A stretch of 59,525 bases of DNA from JACMMS01 sp043772865 (GTDB lineage Bacteria; Pseudomonadota; Gammaproteobacteria; Burkholderiales; Methylophilaceae), in contig JAYVFU010000010.1 in NCBI GenBank assembly GCA_043772865.1, forward strand, positions 1 to 59,525, written 5' to 3'. The position numbers were made by a program, and so were the translations under genes. Below the pieces are notes generated by a model. The model was not told the DNA's origin. It ran no database searches and was given only the letters and a program-made list of their open reading frames with translations. Positions 51,229 through 59,525 of the stretch are shown here, in pieces; the stretch's first letter is position 1; every line of letters starts with the position of its first letter.

Positions 51229-53427
51229 CTATCTATTTTTAGTGTGAATTGGCAGCGTAATCACAATGCTTGCGCCACCGGCTGGCATACTTTCAATTTT
51301 AATCACACCTTGGTGTTCTTCTACTATTTTTTTTACAATCGCTAAACCCAAACCTGTGCCATGTGACTTTGTAGTGATATAAGGCTCAAACGCGCGCGGT
51401 ATCACATCTTTAGGAAAGCCTAACCCGTTATCACTAACAGTTAGTTTAATTTCGTTGGATGTTTGGGTTGTTTCTACATTAATTAAATTGGGTGAATCAA
51501 CTGTTGCTTCGCGATTTTTAAGCGCATCTTGGGCATTTTGTAACAAGTTGTGTAGCACCTGACGCAACATAGTTGCGTCACCTAATACGTCGGATAAACT
51601 AGGTGCCAGATTGAGCTTAATTTGGGCGCTGTGGGGCTCGTTATTATTGCCTTCATTGATATATAAACTGGTCACATCTTGAATAAGATAGTTAAGGTTA
51701 ATCTTGGCTAAAATTGCGGCTGGCGCACGTGCATATTCACTAAACTCGTTGACCATGGTTTTCATGGCGCTTACTTGATTCACAATAGTTTCTGTCGCCC
51801 GATTAAGCATATCAGTATCGGTACTTGATAGCTTACTCGCTAGTTTGTGCTGTAAGCGTTCGGCAGATAGTTGAATAGGCGTCAGCGGGTTTTTGATTTC
51901 ATGTGCTAAACGTCGCGCAACTTCTCCCCAAGCCGCATCGCGTTGTGCTTGGGCCATAGTGGTTACATCATCAAACACAATAACAAAATCACCACTTTCT
52001 GCATGATCTGTGCTTAACGTTTCTGTCGCGGGTAATCGGGTTGCGCGCACTAACAACACTTGCTTGCCTTGTTCCGTCACAATGATTAACTGCTGATTAA
52101 GCTCCAAAGTGCTAGTTTCTAATATCTTAGTTTTTTCAAAATGCGTTAGTAGCAGATTGCTAAACTCAACCAGCGTTGCATTGTTGTCACCTATTTTGGC
52201 AAATGGTTTACCCACATAATCCGCTAAATCTAGATTTAAAATATTGGCAGCCGCTAAATTATAAGTGCGCAAATCACCGCGTACATTGAGCGCTAATACG
52301 CCCGATGACAAATGGGCTAAAACGGTTTCAAGGTAGCTACGTGCAGCTTCAAGTCGCACTTGATTCTTTTCACTGGCCTGCGTTGCATCATCTAGTTGGC
52401 GCGTCATGCTGTTGAATGATTTTACCAATATTCCTAGTTCATCTTTGCCATGCTCAGGCAACATGGTGCTGTAATCGCCGCGTGCAATCGCACGTGTGCC
52501 TTCAGCCAATACCATTAATGGGGTTGATAATCTTCGGCTTAGCACAAATGCAATGGCAATTGCAGATAACATAGCTAGCATGAGCACCAGCGTAAGTGTG
52601 AGCGCAAAGGTTTCTTGTAATGACTTACGGCTGTAAGAAAGCTCTTGATAATCTCGGTAAACTTCCTGTACCTCTTCCGCAGTGCTCGACAGTGATTTTG
52701 GCACGGGTTGCATGAGCTGCAAAATACGTGTTTCACCCATCAAATCCTGTGAGTTAACAGGTGCTAATACGCGTAAATACAGGCCTTTATTGGGTATGGG
52801 TTCAATTTTTCCGTAAAGTCGGTGCTGCGCTTGCCCAAGTTGTTGTATGGTGGGCATTTCTGGTAAAAAGCTATTAGGATCGCTACTAGAAACCGCTAAA
52901 ATCTTACCCTGCATAGTGAGTAAAACTGCGTCTTGAACGCCATTTTTTTCACGCAAATCATTCATAATCGCATAATGCGTTCTTGCAGGTTGAAAAGCCA
53001 AATTGTTTGCCATATTTTCGGCTTTAGCTTCAACGTCACTCAGCATAATATCCAGCGCACGTTGCCCTAAACGTAAACCTCCATCCAGCGCTGTTTCTAC
53101 TTTGACGTTAAACCATGATTCAATAGACCGAGTTAAAAAATTAACTGAAACTGCGTAAACAATTAAGCCTGGAATAATGGCCATCAACGCAAACCCACCG
53201 AGTAAGCGCAATGTAAGGCGGCTGCCCATGATGTGCTGGCGAATTTTGCGGTATAAACTCCACAGTTGAATACCAATTAACACCAGCATCACTAGTGCAA
53301 GTGTAATATTGAGTATTAATAGCAGCGTGTAATAACTGCCAGATGCCGCTGTATTGGCACTTGCAAGTGATAACAAATATAGCAATATCACCCCAAGAAC
53401 AATGCTAATAAAAACAATATATTTCAT
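51229..53427 (-). CDS. NtrY-like sensor histidine kinase
   Basis: 732 residues: three or four membrane helices (about 5-22, 33-55, 75-98 and 288-308), a periplasmic region between the last two, HAMP (near 310-360), PAS-like domain (about 375-490), HisKA with the phospho-acceptor in RRLAHEIKNPLTPIQLSAERL, and HATPase with LHNLLQNAQDALKN and DNGLGFPKDVIPRAFEPYITTKSHGTGLGL split into standard N, G1, F and G2 boxes. Intact. Partner of the NtrX-like regulator. The signal is unknown; nitrogen control is the family association only. Confidence 0.92.
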   Translation of the reverse strand: MKYIVFISIVLGVILLYLLSLASANTAASGSYYTLLLILNITLALVMLVLIGIQLWSLYRKIRQHIMGSRLTLRLLGGFALMAIIPGLIVYAVSVNFLTRSIESWFNVKVETALDGGLRLGQRALDIMLSDVEAKAENMANNLAFQPARTHYAIMNDLREKNGVQDAVLLTMQGKILAVSSSDPNSFLPEMPTIQQLGQAQHRLYGKIEPIPNKGLYLRVLAPVNSQDLMGETRILQLMQPVPKSLSSTAEEVQEVYRDYQELSYSRKSLQETFALTLTLVLMLAMLSAIAIAFVLSRRLSTPLMVLAEGTRAIARGDYSTMLPEHGKDELGILVKSFNSMTRQLDDATQASEKNQVRLEAARSYLETVLAHLSSGVLALNVRGDLRTYNLAAANILNLDLADYVGKPFAKIGDNNATLVEFSNLLLTHFEKTKILETSTLELNQQLIIVTEQGKQVLLVRATRLPATETLSTDHAESGDFVIVFDDVTTMAQAQRDAAWGEVARRLAHEIKNPLTPIQLSAERLQHKLASKLSSTDTDMLNRATETIVNQVSAMKTMVNEFSEYARAPAAILAKINLNYLIQDVTSLYINEGNNNEPHSAQIKLNLAPSLSDVLGDATMLRQVLHNLLQNAQDALKNREATVDSPNLINVETTQTSNEIKLTVSDNGLGFPKDVIPRAFEPYITTKSHGTGLGLAIVKKIVEEHQGVIKIESMPAGGASIVITLPIHTKNR

Positions 53428-53471
53428 TAGGCACTATTTAATTGGACATTGTTCATCAACACGCTTTTAGC

Positions 53472-54068
53472 CTACTTTTGTAGGCTGGGCATCCATTCAA
53501 ACTTTTCGGATGATAAATCCCAAGCTTCGGTACTTAAAGCTTCAACTTGCAGGGCTTTGGGTAATTTTTTTTGGTCCAGCCGCATCAATAAAGCCGCTTT
53601 ATAAACCACGCCTTTTTCAATTAAAATTTTATCTAGCACTTTCCAGTCACGCAAATGCGAAAGCTCTAACAATGCTTCATTAATCGTTTCAAATGCACGT
53701 TGATGAGATTGTTTGTTTTGCGTGATATTAACTAAATACTGGCGTGTAAGAGCATGGTAGCTTAAGCTCACGGGTATGGATTGCGTTTCAATTTCATCAT
53801 CAAACCAGTATTTATGCGGGGCAACTAATTGAAACTCGATTAGAAAATTGAGTGGCACACCTTTGTTAATGGCTTCTTCCATTTGCGTATTAAAGTCGAT
53901 TTCAAAATCTGCATTAAGCGTATAAGCATCATCAACGGCGATGAGTTCGGCTGTTTTAATATCAAGGCTGCTGGTACCTGCAACAATATTGGGTGTAAAG
54001 AAAACCTGCGCCAGCATAAGCAGGGCGAATATCACACCATAGTGTTTATTTTTTTTGTATAAGTGCAT
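53472..54068 (-). CDS. DUF4390 domain protein
   Basis: Exported protein of unknown function. About 198 residues from the ATG at 54066-54068, chosen because it begins MHLYKKNKHYGVIF, a proper signal peptide (cleavage near VAG), and overlaps rsmB only 23 bases; upstream ATGs would overlap more. The conserved DUF4390 core has YTLNADFEIDFNTQMEEAIN, GVPLNFLIEFQL and LDKILIEKGVVYKAALLMRLD. Located between rsmB and the NtrY-like kinase, where it is found throughout betaproteobacteria. Confidence 0.85.
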   Translation of the reverse strand: MHLYKKNKHYGVIFALLMLAQVFFTPNIVAGTSSLDIKTAELIAVDDAYTLNADFEIDFNTQMEEAINKGVPLNFLIEFQLVAPHKYWFDDEIETQSIPVSLSYHALTRQYLVNITQNKQSHQRAFETINEALLELSHLRDWKVLDKILIEKGVVYKAALLMRLDQKKLPKALQVEALSTEAWDLSSEKFEWMPSLQK

Positions 54069-55341
54069 AAAAAAAGCCATCGTGTGCATCGCAGGGGATA
54101 AGCTGCCCATTTTGTGTGAATAATGGTGCGTTGTGAGCTTGATTATTGGGCGACCATGTCAATTGTGTTGCGTCTGCATTTTCTGATAAAAATTGATCAA
54201 TTTGACCTTGATTTTCTTCATTAAAAATCGAACACGTTACATAAAGCAATTTACCACCCTTTGTTAAAGTCTGCCATAACTCACGCAAAATCACGGCTTG
54301 TTGCTTAGCAAATGAAGCAATATCCGCTTCACGACGCAACCATTTAATATCTACATGGCGCCGCACTATACCCGATGCCGTACACGGCACATCTGCCAGA
54401 ATCCTATCAAAAGGCACACCGTCCCACCAATCATGAACGTATGATGCATCCCCACAAATCAGATGCGCATGCAGTTGCAAACGTTCAAGATTATTTTGTA
54501 CTTTCACTAAACGGTCGGCGTCGCTATCTAAAGCAGTCATATTGATATTGGCTGATTCTAAAATATGTGCCGTTTTACCACCAGGTGCACAGCAAGCATC
54601 CAGCACTTGCTGTTCGTTTTTTAAGTCTAGTAATTGAGTAGCAGTTTGCGCACCGTAGTCTTGTACTGATACACCGCCAGTTAAAAACTGTGGAATTTTT
54701 TCAACTGAAATTGGCTTTAGTAACATTAAAGCTGATTCACTTAAAACAGTGGTTTCCAAACCTTCGTTTTGTAACGCTATTAAGTAATCGCCCATGTTGG
54801 TTTTTTGGCGATTAATACGCAAAGTCATGGGTGGGTGCTGATTACCCACCGTTAAAATGCTTTGCCAATCATTGGGGTATTGTTTTTTGAGTTTGTTTAT
54901 CCACCACTGTGGGTAAGAGTAAGTAGCTAATTCGTTGCCAGTAATTTTTTTTGCTAATGCTTCTTTTTGTCGCAAAAAGTTACGCAAAACCGCATTGACT
55001 AAACCTTTTGCCCAAGCCGTTTTAAATTGTGTAGCGGCTGTGACTGCTTGATCTACCACCGTAAAAGCTTGTGCTTTATCATGCAGTAACTGATAAATTG
55101 CCACTAACAAAAGGCAGCGCACGCCTTCATTAGTGAGTGGTTTTTCTAATAATTGTGTTAAATAAGCATTGATTTCACCATAAAAACGTAGCGTACCATA
55201 GCTTAAATCTTGCGCAGTACCGCGCTGTTGCGGGGTAATGTCAGGGAATTTTCTAATAGCCGCGGGCAGGGCAAGTGTTAAATTATGCCCCGTTAATACT
55301 TGATGCACAGCCTGAGCGGCGATTTGTTGAGCGATGTACAA
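54046..55341 (-). CDS. rsmB: 16S rRNA m5C967 methyltransferase RsmB
   Basis: Methylates C967 of 16S rRNA. 431 residues: NusB-like RNA-binding domain (about 1-135), then a SAM methyltransferase with LDACCAPGGKTAHILE, the DVPCTASGIVRRH motif with one catalytic cysteine and LLYVTCSIFNEENQ with the other. Full length. Follows fmt by 84 bases and overlaps the DUF4390 gene at its end. Confidence 0.97.
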   Translation of the reverse strand: MYIAQQIAAQAVHQVLTGHNLTLALPAAIRKFPDITPQQRGTAQDLSYGTLRFYGEINAYLTQLLEKPLTNEGVRCLLLVAIYQLLHDKAQAFTVVDQAVTAATQFKTAWAKGLVNAVLRNFLRQKEALAKKITGNELATYSYPQWWINKLKKQYPNDWQSILTVGNQHPPMTLRINRQKTNMGDYLIALQNEGLETTVLSESALMLLKPISVEKIPQFLTGGVSVQDYGAQTATQLLDLKNEQQVLDACCAPGGKTAHILESANINMTALDSDADRLVKVQNNLERLQLHAHLICGDASYVHDWWDGVPFDRILADVPCTASGIVRRHVDIKWLRREADIASFAKQQAVILRELWQTLTKGGKLLYVTCSIFNEENQGQIDQFLSENADATQLTWSPNNQAHNAPLFTQNGQLIPCDAHDGFFYALIQKK

Positions 55342-55425
55342 ATAAGGCTTTCGTATTTTTTGTTGGTAGCAAATAAAATCTTTATTATTTGATTTTACTT
55401 GATAATTTTGGTTTCAAGTGAGCAT

Positions 55426-56373
55426 TTACTTACAGCTACAATTAGCAAAAAAATGACCAATTTTTAACTGTCGACTTTTAATAAACGCTTTTGCATCCAT
55501 GCGTTTACCGCCGGGCATTTGTAATTCAGCCACTTTCAATAATCCAGCACCACACGCAATGACAATGCCATCGCTAATATTGACGACTTCCCCGTTTTTA
55601 GCGTTCATTTTCTCGCCAGCTATAACAGTCGCCATCCATAATTTACAAACCTCACCATTGAATTGTGCATGTGCAACAGGAAAAGGGTTAAATCCACGAA
55701 TTTGGCGTGATAGTATTTCGGCAGGTTGGCTCCAATCAATCACTGCTTCGGCTTTGGTAAGTTTATGAGCATAGGTGACTAATGACTCATCTTGAGGTTG
55801 CGCACTTAATTTACCTGTCGCTGCCAATTTAGCCACGGCTGCTAACATCAACTTAGCACCAATTGCACTTAATGCATCATGCAATGTTTGAGTCGTGTCT
55901 TGTTCGGTAATGTTGACCACGCCGCGGCTTATCATCGCGCCAGCATCTAGAGCCGGCACCACTTCCATAATTGTTACGCCCGTTTCAGCATCGCCTGCTA
56001 ACAAAGCGCGATGTATCGGTGCCGCGCCGCGCCAGCGTGGTAAAAGTGAGGCATGAATGTTATAGCAGCCCAGCATTGGCATATTTAATAAATTGGTCGG
56101 GATAATCAAACCGTAAGCAGCCACTATCATAACATCAGCATTTACGGCAGCGATTTGCGTTTGAATCTCTGGCGGTTTAAGACTTTCTGGTTGAAATACA
56201 TGTAGGCCATGTGCTATTGCTAGTTCTTTAACAGGGCTCGCTTTGAGCTTCATGCCACGGCCAGCGGGTCTATCTGGCTGTGTAAGTACCATCACGATTT
56301 GATGGCCTGCTTCAATCAATGCACTTAAGGTGGGTACTGCGAATTCGGGAGTGCCAGCAAATATGATGTTCAA
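55426..56373 (-). CDS. fmt: Methionyl-tRNA formyltransferase
   Basis: Formylates initiator Met-tRNA. From a TTG at 56371-56373 it has 315 residues, the usual length, starting with NIIFAGTPEFAVPTLSAL. The longer frame running into def is artefactual. Catalytic motif SLLPRWRGAAPIHRALLAGD with the formyl-binding Asn-His pair region (YNIHASLLP), and the C-terminal OB-like domain with IDWSQPAEILSRQIRGFNPFP are intact. A TTG start without a strong Shine-Dalgarno suggests modest translation. Cotranscribed after def. Confidence 0.95.
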   Translation of the reverse strand: MNIIFAGTPEFAVPTLSALIEAGHQIVMVLTQPDRPAGRGMKLKASPVKELAIAHGLHVFQPESLKPPEIQTQIAAVNADVMIVAAYGLIIPTNLLNMPMLGCYNIHASLLPRWRGAAPIHRALLAGDAETGVTIMEVVPALDAGAMISRGVVNITEQDTTQTLHDALSAIGAKLMLAAVAKLAATGKLSAQPQDESLVTYAHKLTKAEAVIDWSQPAEILSRQIRGFNPFPVAHAQFNGEVCKLWMATVIAGEKMNAKNGEVVNISDGIVIACGAGLLKVAELQMPGGKRMDAKAFIKSRQLKIGHFFANCSCK

Positions 56374-56420
56374 ATGGAGTATCTCAGAGTGATTAGATAT
56401 TGATATTGATAATTTAAGAC

Positions 56421-56930
56421 TTAGCGTTCGCCGTGCTCGCGTGCTAATTTCAACATTTTGGCTCTGATTCGATTGCGTTTCAGTGGCGATAAATACTCTA
56501 CAAACACTTTGCCCAATAAGTGATCCATTTCGTGTTGAATGCACACAGCTAACAATCCATCAGCTTTCAAACTAAATTTTTTACCGTTTCTATCTAATGC
56601 TTCTACGGTAATATTTTCAGAGCGCGTTACCGTCTCGTAAATATTAGGTACAGATAAACAACCCTCATCAAAATCCTGCTCACCACTTTTAGCGGTAATA
56701 TTAGGATTAATAAACACCTGTAATTGACTTTTATCTTTACTAGTATCAACCAAAATCAACTGAATATGATGATTGACCTGCGTAGCGGCTAAACCTATGC
56801 CAGGGGCGTCGTACATGGTCTCAGCCATGTCGTCAATCAGTTGACGTATAACATCATTCACATCAGCTACAGGTTTGGCTATTGTGTGCAAACGTGGGTC
56901 GGGGTAATGGAGTATCGCTAAAATTGTCAT
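56421..56930 (-). CDS. def: Peptide deformylase
   Basis: Removes the N-formyl group from new proteins; a metalloenzyme. 169 residues. The three signatures are GIGLAATQV (residues 45-53), EGCLSVP with the metal-binding cysteine (about 89-95) and HEMDHL with two metal-binding histidines and the catalytic Glu (about 133-138). C-terminal KMLKLAREHGER is typical. Acts before rsmB and after the formylation enzyme in the same transcript. Divergent from the LysM gene. Confidence 0.98.
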   Translation of the reverse strand: MTILAILHYPDPRLHTIAKPVADVNDVIRQLIDDMAETMYDAPGIGLAATQVNHHIQLILVDTSKDKSQLQVFINPNITAKSGEQDFDEGCLSVPNIYETVTRSENITVEALDRNGKKFSLKADGLLAVCIQHEMDHLLGKVFVEYLSPLKRNRIRAKMLKLAREHGER

Positions 56931-57037
56931 AATTTAATGGGTTATTGCCATAAAAGCTTGATTATTGAATGAATTACGTGATAAATTTAACGCAATTTCG
57001 CGGATGAAAAACCGCTTTTTTGACCGAGGTCAACCTT

Positions 57038-58195
57038 ATGACACGTATTATAACGCTGCTAGTATTTTGTTGTGTAAGCTTAAATAGTTACGCAGATATA
57101 CTTCAGCTACAAAAAAATCATCCAGAGCGTTATGTCGTGGTTAAAGGAGATACTTTGTGGGATATTTCAGGTAAGTTTCTTAAAAGTCCATGGTTATGGC
57201 CAAAAATTTGGAACATGAATCGTGCTGAAATTAAAAATCCACATTGGATTTATCCAGGGGATGTGGTGGTTTTAGATACCAGTAACGGACAGCCAAAACT
57301 ACGTCTGCTACACGAAACAGTTACCCTAGTACCAGGCGCTATTATTGAGCCACTAGAGAAAAAACCAATACTTAGTATTGCCCCCAATGTCATTACCCCA
57401 TTTCTGAGCCAACCTTTACTGATCGAGAATGGTCAGCTTGATAAATCACCACGCATTATTGCAGGTCAAGATGACCGTTTAGTCTTAAGCCCAGGCACAC
57501 GTGTTTATGTTAATGAATTAGCTCAAGGTCAAGGCGAAAACTGGTTTGTATATCGACCTGGTGACCCATTAATCGACCCAGATACCAATAAAACATTAGG
57601 CACGGAAGCCATTTATTTAGGTGATGCAAAAATTGCTAAATTTGGTACACCTGCTACAGCAGATATCACACGTGCAAAAGAAGAAATTTTTACTAAAGAT
57701 AGATTAATTTCTGCGCCAGATATTTTGCAAACTAATTTTATACCACACGCACCAGATTTAGATATCGTTGGTCGTATTATTAAGATATATGGTGGTATTG
57801 CAGAAGCTGGTCCTAATTCGGTGGTGTCACTTAATCGTGGTAGTTTAGATGGTCTGGAAGTAGGTCATGTTTTAGCGATTAATCGATATGGACGTGTAGT
57901 AAAAGATCCAGAATATGTTGCGCCAAAAGCAGACAATACTAAAACAGAAAAACCAAAACTTTCTGAACTGAATTTTGATGTTACACATGATAAAGATGGC
58001 AAACCAATAGTTAATTTTGCTAAAGATAAGCAAACAGCCCCCAGCCAAGTTGTATTAGAGCCAGGGCAAATTAAATTACCAGATGAACGCATAGGGTTGC
58101 TCATGGTTTTTAAAACATTTGATCATGTATCCTATGCTCTAATTATAGAGGCTACTGAGTCTGTACATACTTTAGATAGTGTTATCAAGCCTTGA
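57038..58195 (+). CDS. Secreted LysM domain protein
   Basis: Periplasmic peptidoglycan-binding protein of uncertain role. From the ATG at 57038 it has 385 residues; the upstream ATG-like frame start at 57020 is a TTG and less likely. Signal peptide (about 1-19, ending SYA), LysM domain with YVVVKGDTLWDISGKFLKSPW and IYPGDVVVLD, then a long beta-rich region of no known family with repeats of the pattern GxxxAGPNSVVSLNRGSLDGLEVGH split over several strands. Precedes dprA with 35 bases between, the order usual in betaproteobacteria. Confidence 0.85.
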   Translation: MTRIITLLVFCCVSLNSYADILQLQKNHPERYVVVKGDTLWDISGKFLKSPWLWPKIWNMNRAEIKNPHWIYPGDVVVLDTSNGQPKLRLLHETVTLVPGAIIEPLEKKPILSIAPNVITPFLSQPLLIENGQLDKSPRIIAGQDDRLVLSPGTRVYVNELAQGQGENWFVYRPGDPLIDPDTNKTLGTEAIYLGDAKIAKFGTPATADITRAKEEIFTKDRLISAPDILQTNFIPHAPDLDIVGRIIKIYGGIAEAGPNSVVSLNRGSLDGLEVGHVLAINRYGRVVKDPEYVAPKADNTKTEKPKLSELNFDVTHDKDGKPIVNFAKDKQTAPSQVVLEPGQIKLPDERIGLLMVFKTFDHVSYALIIEATESVHTLDSVIKP

Positions 58196-58248
58196 TATAT
58201 CAGAAGAGTCAAATAGATGGATGGTATTAGTTGATTTTTAATTCAGTA

Positions 58249-59388
58249 ATGCCAGATGATGTTGAAAATAATGATGTTTCACTTTGGTTAGGGTTAAGCC
58301 AAATTGATGGTTTAGGCGGTCAAACATTGTGCCAGCTGTTACGTGAGTTTGGTAGCCCTGCACAAATTTATCAGGCTTCGCCTAGCCAGCTAAAGCAAGT
58401 GGTTTCCACTACCATTGCTCATGAAATTGCTAAAGGGTTGGATGTAGATGCGATTCAACCTACGCTAAATTGGTTACAGCACGCAGGTAATCATGTGGTT
58501 ACATTAGCCGATGCACATTACCCACAACTTTTACTACAAATTAGCAATCCACCTCCGATTTTGTATGCAAAAGGTCAACTAGAATGGCTGAATCATCCCA
58601 GTATTGCCATGGTAGGTAGTAGAAGCTCCACTCCGCAAGGCGAAAAAAATGCAGAAGACTTTGCGACCAGCTTGAGCAACTTTGGGTTATGTGTAGTCAG
58701 TGGTTTAGCACTGGGTATTGATGGTGCGGCGCATCGCGGCGCACTGAAAGCCACTGCAAACAATGCAGCGGGTACCATTGCAGTTGTTGGTACTGGCTTA
58801 GATATTGTTTATCCTGCTAAGCACCGTGATTTAGCCCATAAAATTGTGCAACGTGGGTTAATCATTTCTGAATTTCACTTAGGCACGCCATCAAAAGCGC
58901 AAAATTTCCCACGTCGAAATCGTATTATCAGCGGTTTAAGTTTAGGCTGTTTAGTGGTTGAAGCCAATGTGCAAAGTGGCTCACTCATTACTGCAAAACT
59001 TGCCTTAGAGCAGGGGCGCGAGGTGTTTGCTATACCTGGTTCTATTCATTCACCTGTGGCAAAAGGATGTCATTTGCTTATTAAGCAGGGTGCAAAATTA
59101 GTAGAAAATACCCAAGATATTATTGATGAGCTTTCAATTGAAAGCGCTAATCTAGTCAAAATAGAAGCCAAACTCACATCTGAGGTAAATGGTGATTCAG
59201 TTGATAGCGAGCAGTTTAGTGAAACAGATACCCTAATTCAGGCCATGGGTCACTACCCAATTACCATGGATACTTTGATTCGTTTAACTTCACTAACTAC
59301 TGAAAAAATCTCTGCCATGCTCATGATGCTAGAGCTTGAAGGCAAAGTGGCCACGGTGAGTGGTGGGCAATACCAACGTGTTGTTTAA
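58249..59388 (+). CDS. dprA: DNA-processing protein DprA
   Basis: Loads RecA on incoming single-stranded DNA during natural transformation. From the ATG at 58249 it has 379 residues; a TTG 18 bases upstream (58231) is possible but less likely. N-terminal helical SAM-like domain, the Rossmann-fold core with VGSRSSTPQGEKNAEDFA, VVSGLALGIDGAAHRGAL, GTGLDIVYPAKHRDLA and FPRRNRIISGLS, and a C-terminal winged-helix domain (about 310-379). Complete and therefore probably functional. Confidence 0.95.
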   Translation: MPDDVENNDVSLWLGLSQIDGLGGQTLCQLLREFGSPAQIYQASPSQLKQVVSTTIAHEIAKGLDVDAIQPTLNWLQHAGNHVVTLADAHYPQLLLQISNPPPILYAKGQLEWLNHPSIAMVGSRSSTPQGEKNAEDFATSLSNFGLCVVSGLALGIDGAAHRGALKATANNAAGTIAVVGTGLDIVYPAKHRDLAHKIVQRGLIISEFHLGTPSKAQNFPRRNRIISGLSLGCLVVEANVQSGSLITAKLALEQGREVFAIPGSIHSPVAKGCHLLIKQGAKLVENTQDIIDELSIESANLVKIEAKLTSEVNGDSVDSEQFSETDTLIQAMGHYPITMDTLIRLTSLTTEKISAMLMMLELEGKVATVSGGQYQRVV

Positions 59389-59418
59389 CTGTTTTTGATG
59401 ATTTTTGGCGCTTAACTA

Positions 59419-59525
59419 TTAACCTTCAATATTTTTAATAATCGTGCTGATAGTTGCCGATTGATTCAGCGTATAAAAATGTAAGCTCGGCACTTCCCAA
59501 GCCATCAATACTTCACAAAGTTCTG
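59419..59525 (-). CDS. metF: Methylenetetrahydrofolate reductase, 3' end only
   Basis: Only the last 35 codons are inside the window, minus strand, stop TAA at 59419-59421. The segment WEVPSLHFYTLNQS matches the conserved MetF C-terminus (GxPGxHFYTLNQ in many bacteria). The preceding LCEVLMA is also family-like. It is convergent with dprA. MetF makes 5-methyl-THF for methionine synthesis. Confidence 0.8.
   Translation of the reverse strand, partial: ELCEVLMAWEVPSLHFYTLNQSATISTIIKNIEG

Noticed and set aside
56374..56544. N-terminal extension of fmt reaching into def
   Set aside because: The extra 57 residues overlap def and do not resemble any Fmt; TTG 56371-56373 gives exact family length.

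Overview
The window is a continuous, gene-dense piece of a betaproteobacterial chromosome spanning the replication-origin neighbourhood. AT-rich coding, betaproteobacterial gene orders (def-fmt-rsmB-DUF4390-NtrYX-like; argH-algZ/algR-hemC-hemD; dsbD-tlpA-aroQ-accBC-prmA) and a pqqA gene point to a methylotroph of the Methylophilaceae, probably Methylotenera-like. The taxon is inferred from recognised gene families, not from a database search.

Layout. 1-8403: 5' part of glmU, a terminator, and the complete F1Fo ATP synthase operon (atpI-B-E-F-H-A-G-D-C), all on the minus strand. 8522-12858: parB, parA, rsmG, mnmG (minus). 12859-15230: a plus-strand insert with an SHP-type cytochrome c, a cytochrome b561 and a DUF2853 gene, interleaved with parS sites. 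15349-19199: mnmE, yidC, yidD, rnpA, rpmH (minus). 19518-25112: dnaA, dnaN, gyrB and a 22-residue basic peptide (plus). The dnaA-dnaN gap is the best oriC candidate. 25156-32349: alkB, a fused alpha-carbonic anhydrase, ppk2 behind a Pho box, rubredoxin, katG divergent from oxyR, and an isolated pqqA. 32485-42919: zinc-ribbon/DUF3426 gene, prmA, accC, accB, aroQ, a TlpA-like thioredoxin, dsbD, fxsA, a ferredoxin-reductase-like protein, hemD, hemC. 43075-49773: an MscS-like membrane protein, an AlgR/AlgZ-like two-component pair, a REP-like palindromic element, argH and a GGDEF-EAL protein. 49897-59525: an NtrX/NtrY-like pair, DUF4390, rsmB, fmt, def, a LysM protein, dprA and the 3' end of metF.

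How it fits together. Replication start (dnaA, dnaN, gyrB), segregation (parAB with four parS-like sites) and RNA/membrane-protein maturation (mnmE, mnmG, rsmG, rnpA, yidC, yidD) sit around the origin. Surrounding genes serve energy (ATP synthase), peroxide defence (katG/oxyR, with rubredoxin nearby), phosphate storage (ppk2), fatty-acid, haem, arginine and chorismate synthesis, and start-Met processing (fmt/def).

Most of the window is ordinary core genome, and I see no defence island, prophage, CRISPR array or large unknown gene cluster. The items most worth a second look are: a 40-bp perfect palindrome built around a consensus parS; two sequence classes of parS; rnpA and a GGDEF-EAL gene that both lack an ATG/GTG/TTG where the protein should start; a terminator-like hairpin inside the 5' end of rnpA; a carbonic anhydrase with an Asp in place of the first zinc-binding His, fused to an adhesin-E-like domain; an orphan pqqA; a Pho box before ppk2; an NtrC-family regulator with an eroded ATPase; and a four-copy 15-bp tandem repeat inside the ATP synthase operon. 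Small genes found by direct reading are rpmH, rubredoxin, pqqA and the 22-residue peptide.
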